NCBI RefSeq assembly: GCF_030531065.1
Contig: NZ_JAUNOQ010000005.1
Span: 1 to 64,000, forward strand
Reading direction: 5' to 3'
From: Phascolarctobacterium sp.
GTDB taxonomy: Bacteria; Bacillota; Negativicutes; Acidaminococcales; Acidaminococcaceae
DNA: 64,000 bases
Part shown: positions 52,288 through 62,400 of the stretch, piece by piece
How the letters are laid out: each line of letters opens with the position of its first letter
How positions within the stretch are numbered: position 1 is the stretch's first letter
Translations under genes and position numbers: made by a program
Notes under the pieces: model-generated
The model's input: only the letters and a program-made list of their open reading frames with translations
The model's database searches: none
What the model was told of the DNA's origin: nothing

Positions 52288-54431
52288 TTAGCAGCCTTCT
52301 TTCTGCCGCCGCGGGCGATTTTCTTAGGCGGTTCCTGCTCCTTAACGGCAGCAGGCCGTACAGGGCGCGCGTCAACGCATTCAGGATTGCTGCAATATTT
52401 ACGCTTGCGCCCGCTGCGTTCCGTGTGCTCTACCAGCATATGGCCGCATTTGGCGCATTTTTCCTGCAAGGGCAAATCCCAGGTAGTATATTCGCATTCA
52501 GGATACTTTTCGCAGCCGTAAAAGGTTTTGCCTGTCTTTGTTTTGCGTTCGATAAGCTCGCCGCCGCATACGGGACAGGCTACGCCTATCTTTTTCAAAA
52601 TCGGCTTGGCGTTGCGGCAGTCGGGGAAGCCCGGGCAAGCCAAAAACTTGCCGAAACGTCCTTCCTTGATTACCATCATGCGGCCGCATTTTTCGCAAGG
52701 AATGTCTGTTACCTCCACCGGCAGGTCAACTACGGGTATTTCCTCGTTAGCTCTTGCCAAATCCTTAGAAAAGGGCTCGTAAAAATTATGCAGCACCTGC
52801 TCCTTGGAGATTTTATGCTCGGCAATCTCGTCCAGCTGCCCCTCTAATTCTGCGGAAAAAGGAATATTAATCAAATCCTTGAAGTATTCCGTCAGCATAT
52901 CGATGGTCAGCAGGCCCAGCTCCGTTACCAGCAGCTTTTTACCTTCCTTCACCACATAGCCGCGGCTGATAATAGTGACGATAGTAGGAGCATAGGTGGA
53001 AGGGCGGCCAATGCCCTTTTCCTCCAGTTCCTTAATCAGCGTCGCTTCGGTAAAATGAGCAGGCGGCTCGGTAAAGTGCTGCTCGGCCGGCAGCAGCTTA
53101 TGCAGCATCAGCTTGCTGCCCGGCTCGATATACGGTACGGTCTTATCCTTTTCCTCGTCGGCGCTCCTGCCGCCGTTCAGCTCTAAAAAGCCGGCAAAGC
53201 GCAGAATGGAGCCGCTGGCGCGCAGCTGATAATCGCCGGCGTCGATAAGCAGCGTAGTCACGTCATAAACGGCGTCGCTCATCTGACTGGCAACGGCGCG
53301 TTTCCAAATCAGCGTGTACAGCTTCAGCTGGTCGCCTGTTAAATGGCTGGCGACCTCGCTGGGGGTTCGCAGTACGCTGGTAGGACGAATAGCCTCGTGA
53401 GCGTCCTGCGCGTTCTTTTTGGCGCTGTAATGATTAGGCTTAGGCGAGCAAAACTCCTGCCCCAGGCTATCCTTGATATAATTGCGAATTTCGTCGACGG
53501 CTACGTCGGCCAGACGCACAGAATCCGTTCTCATGTAAGTTATCAAACCAACGGACGCCTTGCCCAAAGAAACGCCTTCATAAAGCTGCTGGGCTACCAT
53601 CATAGTTTTCTTAGCGGAAAAATTCAGCTTCTTGTTGGCTTCCTGCTGCAAATTAGACGTGGTAAAGGGCGGCAGCGGATGACGCTTGCGCTCCTTGCGT
53701 TCCGCCTTGCTGACGATATAAGAAGCGTCGGCTAAGGCGGCTTCAGCGGCGTGAGCCTGCTCCGCCGAGGTCAGCTCCAGCTTTTTACCCTTGTATTTTA
53801 CCGTTTCCGCTTCAAAAATCGGCGCTTTGGCATGCTCCCGCAGCTTAGCGTTCAGCGTCCAGTACTCCTGGGGCACGAAGGCTTCGATTTCCTTATCGCG
53901 GTCGGCTACAAGCTTTACGGCTACGGATTGCACACGGCCCGCGCTCAAGCCCTTGCGTATTTTGCGCCATAGCAGCGGGCTCAGCTGATAACCGACGATG
54001 CGGTCTAAAATACGCCGCGCCTGCTGCGCATCAACCATATCCATATCGATGGCCCGCGGATGCTTAATCGCATCCTTTACCGCGCTGCTGGTAATTTCGT
54101 GAAACTCAATACGGCAGTTCTTATCCTCCTCCAGGCCAAGAATATGTGCCAAATGCCAGCTGATTGCTTCTCCCTCGCGGTCAGGGTCAGTCGCCAGATA
54201 AACCTTATCCGCTTTTTTGGCCATAGTTTTGAGCTCTTTAATCAGCTCGCCCCTGCCGCGTATATTGATATACTTAGGCTCAAAGTCCTTCTCCACATCT
54301 ACGCCGAAGGTGCTTTTCGGCAAATCGCGCAAATGCCCCATAGACGCTTTGACCTTATAATTTCTTCCTAAAAATTTTTCAATAGTCTTGGATTTCGTGG
54401 GAGATTCCACGATAACCAAATTCATAGCCAT
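52284..54431 (-). CDS. topA: DNA topoisomerase I
   Basis: A 715-residue type IA topoisomerase that relaxes negative supercoils. Toprim domain begins [18 protein letters not shown] with DPDREGEAI near residue 112. The active-site Tyr is in [10 protein letters not shown] near 305. Three C-terminal zinc ribbons (CEKCG...CPGFPDC; CPVCG...CEKYPEC; CAKCG...CSNPEC, about 585-690) and a basic tail follow. RBS AGGAGG is seven bases before ATG 54431. dprA ends 11 bases upstream. Confidence 0.96.
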   Translation of the reverse strand: MAMNLVIVESPTKSKTIEKFLGRNYKVKASMGHLRDLPKSTFGVDVEKDFEPKYINIRGRGELIKELKTMAKKADKVYLATDPDREGEAISWHLAHILGLEEDKNCRIEFHEITSSAVKDAIKHPRAIDMDMVDAQQARRILDRIVGYQLSPLLWRKIRKGLSAGRVQSVAVKLVADRDKEIEAFVPQEYWTLNAKLREHAKAPIFEAETVKYKGKKLELTSAEQAHAAEAALADASYIVSKAERKERKRHPLPPFTTSNLQQEANKKLNFSAKKTMMVAQQLYEGVSLGKASVGLITYMRTDSVRLADVAVDEIRNYIKDSLGQEFCSPKPNHYSAKKNAQDAHEAIRPTSVLRTPSEVASHLTGDQLKLYTLIWKRAVASQMSDAVYDVTTLLIDAGDYQLRASGSILRFAGFLELNGGRSADEEKDKTVPYIEPGSKLMLHKLLPAEQHFTEPPAHFTEATLIKELEEKGIGRPSTYAPTIVTIISRGYVVKEGKKLLVTELGLLTIDMLTEYFKDLINIPFSAELEGQLDEIAEHKISKEQVLHNFYEPFSKDLARANEEIPVVDLPVEVTDIPCEKCGRMMVIKEGRFGKFLACPGFPDCRNAKPILKKIGVACPVCGGELIERKTKTGKTFYGCEKYPECEYTTWDLPLQEKCAKCGHMLVEHTERSGRKRKYCSNPECVDARPVRPAAVKEQEPPKKIARGGRKKAAK

Positions 54432-54442
54432 TCCTTTTCCTC

Positions 54443-55567
54443 CTACCTGCGGTAGTATCGCTGAGCCTGATCGACGTCTGCCAAACCGGCCGCTTGCAGC
54501 TCAAGCAGCTCCATGCTAACGGCGGCAAAATCTGCGCCGCTTCGTTCCGTCAGCTCCTCCAGCGTACAGGCCCCTCCCTGCAAAACCTGCAGCAGCCTGC
54601 CGCCCAGCTCAGTTACCGGCACCGCAGGCGCGTCCTTTTCAAGCTTTACTGCGTCAAAAATCGTCGGCTGGCTGACGTGCCGCCGCATATGCAGCTCCCA
54701 GCCGTCCTTATCCTCTAAAATATCCTGGGGCGTATCCACTAGCTTAGCGCCTGTACGAATCAAATCGTGGCAGCCAACACTGGTATGGTCAAAAATATTA
54801 CCGGGAACACAATAAACCTCGCGCCCCTCGTCAGCCGCTATATTAGCCGTAATCAGTGCGCCGCTGCGCCTTGCGGCCTCCGCCACCAGCACGCCCTGGG
54901 ACATACCCACGATAATTCTGTTGCGCGCGGGGAAATTAGCGGGCAGAGGCGCTACGCCCGGCGGATATTCCGTTACCAGCGCTCCCTGCTGCCGCACAAT
55001 ACGGCGAAAAAGCGCGCTGTTTTCCGGCGGATAATCCATATCCAGACCGCAGCCCATAACAGCCACAGTCCGCCCGCCTGCTGCCAGACAGCCCTCATGC
55101 GCGGCAGTATCGATGCCGCGGGCGCCGCCGCTGATAATAGGTATACCCTGTCTGGCCAACGCACCTGCAAAATAAGACGCCGCCCGTTCCCCGTAAGCCG
55201 TACAATCCCGCGAGCCCACTACGGCCAGGCAGTAATCAGTACGCGGCAGCTCTCCCTTAACATACAGCACCGGCGGAGGATCGGAGGCCTGCCGCAAAGC
55301 GCTCGGGTAATCCTCGTCGCTTACGGCGACCAGCCTCACGCCCTCCTGTTGGCAGAAATAAGCTATTTTCTGCGGCCACACCGCGCTGCGGTTGGCAATA
55401 AAATTTTCCACGGCCGCCGCCCTTACCAGCCTTGTTGCCCGCAAAGCTTCCGCATCAGCTTCAAATACGGCGCGAGCGCCGCCTAAGCGCTGCGTCAGCT
55501 TTACTATCTGTTTGCGGCCCAGGCCGGGCACAACGGCGCATAAAGCGGCTAAATATAGATTGTGCAT
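54443..55567 (-). CDS. dprA: DNA-processing protein DprA
   Basis: A 374-residue protein that loads RecA on incoming single-stranded DNA in transformation. N-terminal SAM/HhH-like region (1-70), then the Rossmann-type core with VVGSRDCTAYG, SGGARGIDTAAH, VMGCGLDMDYPPEN and SALITA. The C-terminal winged-helix-like region (about 310-374) follows. AGGAGGG is ten bases from ATG 55567. First gene of the dprA-topA-trmFO unit. Confidence 0.94.
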   Translation of the reverse strand: MHNLYLAALCAVVPGLGRKQIVKLTQRLGGARAVFEADAEALRATRLVRAAAVENFIANRSAVWPQKIAYFCQQEGVRLVAVSDEDYPSALRQASDPPPVLYVKGELPRTDYCLAVVGSRDCTAYGERAASYFAGALARQGIPIISGGARGIDTAAHEGCLAAGGRTVAVMGCGLDMDYPPENSALFRRIVRQQGALVTEYPPGVAPLPANFPARNRIIVGMSQGVLVAEAARRSGALITANIAADEGREVYCVPGNIFDHTSVGCHDLIRTGAKLVDTPQDILEDKDGWELHMRRHVSQPTIFDAVKLEKDAPAVPVTELGGRLLQVLQGGACTLEELTERSGADFAAVSMELLELQAAGLADVDQAQRYYRR

Positions 55568-55653
55568 GAAAGCAGATCCCTCCTGTAAATCATTCTATTA
55601 TGCAGTCAGGACCAACTTCACGCCACAGCCTTCATAATATGTAATTTTCTCTC

Positions 55654-55682
55654 ATTATAATGAAGAAAGCAACAACGGTCAA
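55654..55682 (-). promoter_or_regulatory. Promoter of dprA-topA-trmFO
   Basis: Minus strand TTGACC (55677-55682), 17 bases, TATAAT (55654-55659), about 85 bases before dprA. Confidence 0.85.
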
Positions 55683-55685
55683 GCA

Positions 55686-56819
55686 CTATTTTCTGATAAC
55701 GCCGCTCTCTCCTTGGTCGTAGCTGCGTATTTTAGCCAAAATATAGCGGCAAATCTGTTGCGCCGCCTGCGGATGCGCGTGCTGCCGCCGCAGCTGCGTC
55801 GCTTCGCCGGACCTCCTGCTCCGTACCAGTCGCATCAGCTCCTGTACGTTATCCGCTACTCTGACGTCGCAATACTGCTGCAAAAAGAGCGCGTTGCCCT
55901 GCTCCTGTCCCGGCAGTGGCTTATATACCAGAAAGTCCAAATCGGACGCCAGCACCTCCGCCGACGTCAGCCCGCCGGCCTTGGTAATAATCATATCCGC
56001 TGCGGCCATCAGCTGCGGAACATCCTCCCGAAAGCCATAAACCTCCATGCTGCTGCCAAAACGGCGGCGCAGCCTGTCCGCCAGTCCGGCGTTGCGTCCG
56101 GTCACAGCGATCACCCGCAGCCCGGCAATTTGCTCCCGCTGCAGCGCTTCCATAATTTCTTCCATGGGCAGCAGGCCCTCGCCGCCGCCCATCAGCAGGC
56201 ACACCCGCTCGTCCGCGCCCCAGCCGAAGCCTTGACGGCACATTTGCTTATCGTGCTGCCAAAACTGCCTGCGCACCGGAATCCCCAAGGGCTGCACATC
56301 AGCTGGCAACGTAATTTTACTGCGCAGCAGCTCGTCGGCAATAAAATAAGTATCCACGCCCTCGCACAGCCACCAGCGGTGAATAGTAAAATCCGTTACT
56401 ACTGCGCCCAGCCATAAATCAGGCCGCCGCTTTTTATAGCAGGCTACGATACCGGCCGGAGTAGCGTGGGTAGCCACCACCGCGTCAGGCTGCACACGGT
56501 TTAAATAGCCGCGCCCCAGCCGGGCCAGCGCACTGTTAAGCAAGCTGCGCAGCCACAGCGAACCTCCCTGCCTGTCGCCCCATTTATAGGCCAGCGCATA
56601 CAGCCAGGGACAGCGCTCTAAAATCCACAAATAGCTGCGCAGAAAAGCGCTCCCCAAACAGCGCGGAAAAAAGTCGAAGATATTGCCGTGGACGACCCGC
56701 ACTCCAGGCGTGCGCAGAAGCTCCTGCTCCAGGGCTTCTGCCGCCAGCTTGTGTCCCGACCCAATAGGTGCGGACAGCAGCAGTACGGTAATCTTTTTTT
56801 CTTCTATCTGCATAAGCAT
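55686..56819 (-). CDS. UgtP/MGDG-synthase-like glycosyltransferase (GT28 family)
   Basis: A 377-residue GT-B enzyme of the diacylglycerol glycosyltransferase/MurG-like group. The MGDG-synthase N-terminal motif SAPIGSGHKLAAEAL is at residue 15. VVATHATPAG and VVTDFTIHRWW lie in the acceptor half; LLMGGGEGLLPMEEI and the C-terminal nucleotide-sugar site with ITKAGGLTSAEVLA are also visible. It probably glucosylates or galactosylates diacylglycerol at the membrane. Start ATG 56819 has only a weak GGTGA; ATG 56813 is an alternative. It ends four bases from the dprA promoter. Confidence 0.84.
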   Translation of the reverse strand: MLMQIEEKKITVLLLSAPIGSGHKLAAEALEQELLRTPGVRVVHGNIFDFFPRCLGSAFLRSYLWILERCPWLYALAYKWGDRQGGSLWLRSLLNSALARLGRGYLNRVQPDAVVATHATPAGIVACYKKRRPDLWLGAVVTDFTIHRWWLCEGVDTYFIADELLRSKITLPADVQPLGIPVRRQFWQHDKQMCRQGFGWGADERVCLLMGGGEGLLPMEEIMEALQREQIAGLRVIAVTGRNAGLADRLRRRFGSSMEVYGFREDVPQLMAAADMIITKAGGLTSAEVLASDLDFLVYKPLPGQEQGNALFLQQYCDVRVADNVQELMRLVRSRRSGEATQLRRQHAHPQAAQQICRYILAKIRSYDQGESGVIRK

Positions 56820-56879
56820 TCACCATTATCAGTCAATCGCAAAAGTCCGTCGTAAAAAACGATTTTTTTGTAAAATCAC

Positions 56880-56908
56880 TTGAATAACAAACGCTATTAT
56901 TGTATCAT
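56880..56908 (+). promoter_or_regulatory. Promoter of pncB
   Basis: TTGAAT (56880-56885), 17 bases, TATCAT (56903-56908), 64 bases before the GTG start. Confidence 0.6.
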
Positions 56909-56972
56909 ATTTTCAATAACATTCAATCACAGAAATGTTTAATTACTGAAAAATTTTTGGGAGGTTCTCAAA

Positions 56973-58025
56973 GTGACTAAAAGAATACCCGTAGAAAAAT
57001 TTAACTTTCCTGTAGAAGAAATCAAATCCGGTTATTATACCGACGCTTATTTTCTGCGTTCTGAAGAAATTTTAAACGGCGATAATTATCACCCCCGCGT
57101 ATTGATGCAGGTATTTGCCCGCGATAACGTAGTAGTCTGCGGTACCGACGAGGTCATTGCCCTGATCAAGACCTGCGCCTTCCATCCTGAAGACATCGTT
57201 ATCCACTCCCTGCGCGACGGCGAAGAGGTCAGCGAATGGGAAACCGTTATGACTATCGAAGGCGATTATGCCGATTTTGCCCATCTGGAAACTATCTATC
57301 TGGGTATTTTGGCGCGCCAGAGTCGCATCGCTACCAATGTTCGCCGCGTGGTTAAGGCAGCCAACGGCAAGCCAGTCCTGTTCTTCCCCGCCCGCTATGA
57401 TATATACCAAACCCAGGAAACCGACGGCTATGCAGCTATGGTCGGCGGCATCACCGGCTTTTCCACGGACGCTAACGCCCGCGCTTACGGCGGCAAAGGC
57501 TTAGGCACTATTCCTCATGCGCTCATCGCTTCTTACAACGGCGATACCGTAGCGGCGACGGAAGCCTTCGACAAATACGTTGATCCTTCCATCGCCCGCA
57601 TCGCATTGGTCGATTTCGACAACGACTGCGTAAACACCTCTTTGGCCGTAGCCCGCAAGCTGGGCAAAAAGCTGGCAGGCGTGCGCCTTGATACTTCCGG
57701 CAGCATGGTGGATAAAAGCCTGTGGACCCAAATCGGCACCTTTAAGCCCACCGGCGTCTGCAAGGAGCTAGTCTGCAACGTGCGCAGGGCCTTGGATGCG
57801 GAAGGCTTCAACCACGTTAAAATTATCGTATCCGGCGGTTTTGACGCTGCCCGCGTAGCGGCCTTTGAAGAGCTGGGCGTACCCGTAGACACCTACGCCG
57901 TAGGCTCCTCCTTCTTCGACGGCAATATCAATTTTACCGCCGATATCGTAAAGGTCAACGGCAAGGAATGCGCTAAAGCAGGCCGCAAGTATAATCCCAA
58001 TCCCAAACTGGAATTGGTGGATTAA
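56973..58025 (+). CDS. pncB: Nicotinate phosphoribosyltransferase
   Basis: A 350-residue short-form NAPRTase converting nicotinate and PRPP to nicotinate mononucleotide for NAD salvage. Visible are SGYYTDAYF near the N-terminus, FPARYD, GTIPHALIASYNGD with the active-site His, ARIALVDFDNDC, GVRLDTSGS and IIVSGGFDAARV with the phosphate-binding loop. GTG start with GGGAGG eight bases upstream; no in-frame ATG is near. Single gene, terminator at 58085. Confidence 0.93.
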   Translation: MTKRIPVEKFNFPVEEIKSGYYTDAYFLRSEEILNGDNYHPRVLMQVFARDNVVVCGTDEVIALIKTCAFHPEDIVIHSLRDGEEVSEWETVMTIEGDYADFAHLETIYLGILARQSRIATNVRRVVKAANGKPVLFFPARYDIYQTQETDGYAAMVGGITGFSTDANARAYGGKGLGTIPHALIASYNGDTVAATEAFDKYVDPSIARIALVDFDNDCVNTSLAVARKLGKKLAGVRLDTSGSMVDKSLWTQIGTFKPTGVCKELVCNVRRALDAEGFNHVKIIVSGGFDAARVAAFEELGVPVDTYAVGSSFFDGNINFTADIVKVNGKECAKAGRKYNPNPKLELVD

Positions 58026-58084
58026 AACCTGCCGTTGCGCAAGCTTTCGCCTACTTCCGCGTTTATCAGGAATTCAGGAATTTT

Positions 58085-58115
58085 AAGCACTGGGGCTTGT
58101 TCCTCAGTGCTTTTT
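58085..58115 (+). terminator. Terminator of pncB
   Basis: AAGCACTG (58085-58092) pairs with CAGTGCTT (58105-58112), followed by TTT. Confidence 0.85.
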
Positions 58116-58146
58116 GTCTATACGGCTCTTTGAAGGAGGTAATCTT

Positions 58147-59373
58147 ATGAGCTTGAATACTACTCCCACTGCGGAACGTACCCATATCGGCATCTTCGGA
58201 CGGCGCAACGCAGGCAAATCCAGCCTTATAAACGCTCTTACCAGTCAGGATCTGGCCATAGTCAGCGAGCAAAAGGGCACTACCACCGACCCTGTTTATA
58301 AAGCTATGGAGCTTTTGCCCTTAGGACCCGTTATGCTAATCGACACTCCGGGTATCGACGACGAAGGCCAGCTGGGCCGCCAGCGCATCGACAAGGCTTA
58401 TCAGGTGCTTAACAAAACCGATATCGCTCTGTTGGTAGTCGACGCCGCCGCAGGCCTGGCCCGGGAAGATAAGGAGCTGTGGCAGCAAATACAACGCAAG
58501 TGCCTGCCTGCAATTTTGGTACTCAATAAAATGGAAGCGCTGGAAGAAATGCAGCAGGCTATCGTCACCGCCAGCGCCCTTACGCTGACCAAAAGCTGCT
58601 TTCTGGTCAGCGCCAAAACAGGCCAGAACATCCGCGAGCTGAAAGAAGCCATCGCCGCCCTCAAGCCTAGGGAAACGGAACGCCAGCTGGTAGGCGATTT
58701 GCTAAAGCCCCTCGATACAGTAATCCTGGTAACGCCTATCGACAGCGCCGCGCCCAAAGGCCGCCTGATACTGCCACAGCAGCAGGTGCTGCGCAATGTT
58801 CTGGACAATAACGGCGTCGCCATGGTCGTACAGGAAACGGAGCTGGCTCAGGCGCTGCTCAAGCTGACAGAGCCGCCGCGCCTGGTAATTACCGACAGTC
58901 AGGCCTTTGCCAAGGTCAGCCAGATCGTGCCTCCCAGCGTTCCCCTCACCTCCTTTTCCATACTTATGGCTCGCTATAAGGGCAGCCTGCATAACGCCGT
59001 CAAGGCAGTCCGGGCGCTGGACAGTATTGCCGACGGCGACACAATCCTCATCAGCGAAGGCTGTACCCACCACCGCCAGTGCCAGGATATCGGCACCGTG
59101 AAAATGCCCAACTGGATACGCGCCTACACCAAGGCAGAGCCTCAATTTGTTTTTACCAGCGGTACAGAATTCCCCAGGGACCTCAGCCCTTACAAGCTGG
59201 TAGTTCACTGCGGCGCCTGCATGCTTAACGAAAAGGAGATGCAGTACCGCAATAAAACAGCCTTGGAGCAGAACGTTCCCATGACAAACTACGGCATTGC
59301 CATAGCCTATATGCACGGCATCTTAAAGCGCACCGTCGCGCCCCTGCCAGACATTGCAAAGCTGCTGGAATAA
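58147..59373 (+). CDS. hydF: [FeFe]-hydrogenase maturation GTPase HydF
   Basis: A 408-residue scaffold protein on which the 2Fe subcluster of the H-cluster is assembled. G domain with GRRNAGKSSLINAL, DTPGIDDEG and NKME. A C-terminal cluster domain carries C306-x-H308 and H354-C355-x2-C358, the CxH-x(44-53)-HCxxC HydF signature. GAAGGAGG lies before ATG 58147. HydE, HydG and the hydrogenase are not in the window; its presence predicts them elsewhere in the genome. Confidence 0.95.
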   Translation: MSLNTTPTAERTHIGIFGRRNAGKSSLINALTSQDLAIVSEQKGTTTDPVYKAMELLPLGPVMLIDTPGIDDEGQLGRQRIDKAYQVLNKTDIALLVVDAAAGLAREDKELWQQIQRKCLPAILVLNKMEALEEMQQAIVTASALTLTKSCFLVSAKTGQNIRELKEAIAALKPRETERQLVGDLLKPLDTVILVTPIDSAAPKGRLILPQQQVLRNVLDNNGVAMVVQETELAQALLKLTEPPRLVITDSQAFAKVSQIVPPSVPLTSFSILMARYKGSLHNAVKAVRALDSIADGDTILISEGCTHHRQCQDIGTVKMPNWIRAYTKAEPQFVFTSGTEFPRDLSPYKLVVHCGACMLNEKEMQYRNKTALEQNVPMTNYGIAIAYMHGILKRTVAPLPDIAKLLE

Positions 59374-59415
59374 AGCATATATGGACGGATTTGCCCGCGG
59401 CAAGACGCTTGCCAT

Positions 59416-59455
59416 AAAAAAGCCATCGCCTCTTTACGGAAGCGATGGCTTTTTA
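59416..59455. terminator. Bidirectional terminator between hydF and purL
   Basis: AGCCATCGC (59421-59429) and GCGATGGCT (59442-59450) with A-run before and T-run after, serving both convergent genes. Confidence 0.93.
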
Positions 59456-59464
59456 CTTTACTGT

Positions 59465-62400
59465 TTATTTAAAATAATTTACGCCGCTCTTGAACAGCTT
59501 CTGGTCCTTTTCGCCGCAAATATTGCGGAACAGGCCGGGCGCAAAGCGCTCGCTGTGGCCCATCTTGCCCAGAATGCGTCCGTCGGGGCTGGTGATGCCT
59601 TCGATGGCGTACAGGCTGCCGTTAGGATTATACGGCGTGTTCATAGTGGGAACGCCCTGCATATTTACATACTGGGTCGCCACCTGACCGTTGGCAAACA
59701 GCTCCTTGATAACGCTTTCCGGCGCATAGAAGCGGCCCTCGCCGTGGGATACGGCAATAGCGTGCTCCTCGCCCGGCTCGCAGCAGCTGAGCCACGGGGA
59801 TTTATTGGAAACGACTCTGGTCGTCACGATTTGCGAAACATGACGGCCGATATTGTTAAAGGTCAGCGTAGGCGATGCGGCGGACAAATCGCGGACTTCG
59901 CCGTAAGGCACCAGACCCAGCTTAATTAACGCCTGGAAGCCGTTGCAGATGCCCAGCATCAGGCCGTCGCGATTTTCCAGCAGGTCGCTAATGGCTTCTT
60001 TAATGCGCGGATTGCGGAACATGGTAGCGATAAATTTACCGCTGCCGTCGGGCTCGTCCCCAGCGCTGAAGCCGCCGGGAATCATCACGATTTGCGCGTT
60101 CTCGATATATTTAACCATGGCTTCTACGGATTCTTCGATAGCAGCCGCAGTCAGATTGCGTACAATAAAGGTATCGGCCACTGCGCCGGCCGCTTCAAAA
60201 GCGCGGGCGCTGTCATATTCGCAGTTGTTGCCGGGGAACACCGGAATAAATACCCGCGGTTTAGCAATATTTACCGGCGCAGTCAACGACAGCTCCGCTT
60301 TATACAGAGGCATATCGATATCGGCAGGCTCCTCTGCTTCCGGCAGGCGGTCCGGGAAAATAGTCTGCAACGGCGCGCGGTAAGCGGCCAGAGCCCTATC
60401 TGCGGCGATAACCGTATCGTTGATGGCAATACCGGCCCGCTCCGTCGTATGACCTAAGAGCATATAGTCCAGGCCGTCAAACAGCTCCTCAGGCTCCGCG
60501 TCGTCGGCCAGCTCCAAAACCATACCGCCGGGCTGCAGCGTAAACAGGCTGTCCGTATCGTGGAAGGGCTTAATAAACTCAAAGCCCAGCTCGTTGCCCA
60601 TAGCCATGGTCGTTACCAGCGCCGCGATACCGCCCTCTTTTACGGCTGCGGCTGCGGCGATTCTGCCGTTTTCCATAGCCGTATGCACGGCCGCTAAATT
60701 TTTGCGCAGAGCGGCAAAATCCAACACCTCCGCATTATCGCGCGGGCAGGACAGGAATACGACCTTATGCCCCGCCGCCTTAAATTCTGCGGACACGGCC
60801 TTATTGCCGTCGATTACGCCTACGGCAAAGGATACCAGCGTCGGCGGCACCGTCTTATCCATAAAGGTACCGCTCATGGAATCCTTGCCGCCGATGGCAG
60901 GCAGATCCAGGGCGTCCAGCGTAGTGAACGCGCCAAGCAAAGCGCTGAAGGGCTGACCCCAGCTGTTAGCATCGTGCAGCTTCGGGAAATACTCCTGCAA
61001 GGTCAGGCGCAGCTTAGCCGGGTCTGCGCCCAAAGCTACGGCACGGACTACGGATTCCGTTACCGCGTACATTGCGCTGTGGAAGGGGCTCCAGCAGGCC
61101 ACGGCAGGATTATAGCCGCAGGCCATAACCGTAGCGGCGCAAGTATTGCCGTGCAGCACCGGAATGCGTCCTACCATGCCCTCGCTGGGCGTAAGCTGTG
61201 TTTTGCCGCCGAAGGGCATCAGTACAGTACCGCGGCCGATAGTGCTGTCAAAGCGCTCGGACAGACCCTTTTGGCTGCACACGTTCAGGCGGCCCAAATT
61301 ATTGAGCCAGGCAGCTTCCAAATCTTTTGCCTTCTGCGCTTCTTCCGGCACATGCTCAAAGACGTTATCCTGCCGCTCCTCGCTTACGACCACATTGGTA
61401 TGCTGCGCCACGCCGTTGGTATCTAGGAAAGCGCGGGACAAATCAACGATTTTATCGCCGCGCCAGTACATCACCAGACGCGGGTCGGCAGTAACCTCGG
61501 CTACAACGGTAGCCTCAAGGTTTTCCTCATCGGCATATTTTATAAAGGCGTCGCGATTAGCGGCTTCGATAACCACCGCCATGCGCTCCTGAGATTCGGA
61601 AATAGCCAGCTCGGTACCGTCCAGACCCTCGTACTTCTTCGGCACCTTATCCAGGTCGATTACCAGGCCGTCGGTCAGCTCGCCGATAGCCACGGATACG
61701 CCGCCTGCGCCAAAGTCGTTGCAGCGTTTAATCATAGCCGTAACGGCAGAATTGCGGAACAAGCGCTGAATCTTGCGCTCCGTCGGCGGATTGCCCTTCT
61801 GTACCTCTGCGCCGCAGCTCATCAGGGAATCTACGGTATGCTCTTTAGAGGAACCGGTTGCGCCGCCGCAGCCGTCGCGGCCGGTTTTGCCGCCCAACAG
61901 CACTACAATATCGCCGGCGGCGGGACGTTCACGGCGCACGGCGCTGCGCGGAGCCGCACCCATAACGCCGCCGATTTCCATACGCTTAGCGACGAATTTT
62001 TCGTGGTAATATTCCTGTACGTGGCCGGTAGCCAGGCCAATCTGGTTGCCGTAGGAGCTGTAACCCGCGGCGGCGCCGATAGTAATTTTACGCTGCGGCA
62101 GCTTGCCCGGCAAGGTTTCGCTGACGGGAGTACGCGGATCGGAGCAGCCCGTTACGCGCATAGCCTGATAAACGTAGGAACGACCGGACAGCGGATCGCG
62201 GATTGCGCCGCCCAAGCAGGTAGCGGCGCCGCCAAAGGGTTCTATTTCCGTAGGATGGTTATGGGTTTCGTTCTTAAACATCACCAGCCAATCCTCCTGC
62301 TTACCGTCCACCTCAATGGGAACGACGATGGAGCAGGCGTTAATTTCCTCGGATTGGTCAAGATCGTCCAGCTTGCCCTCTTTACGCAGCTTTTTCATGC

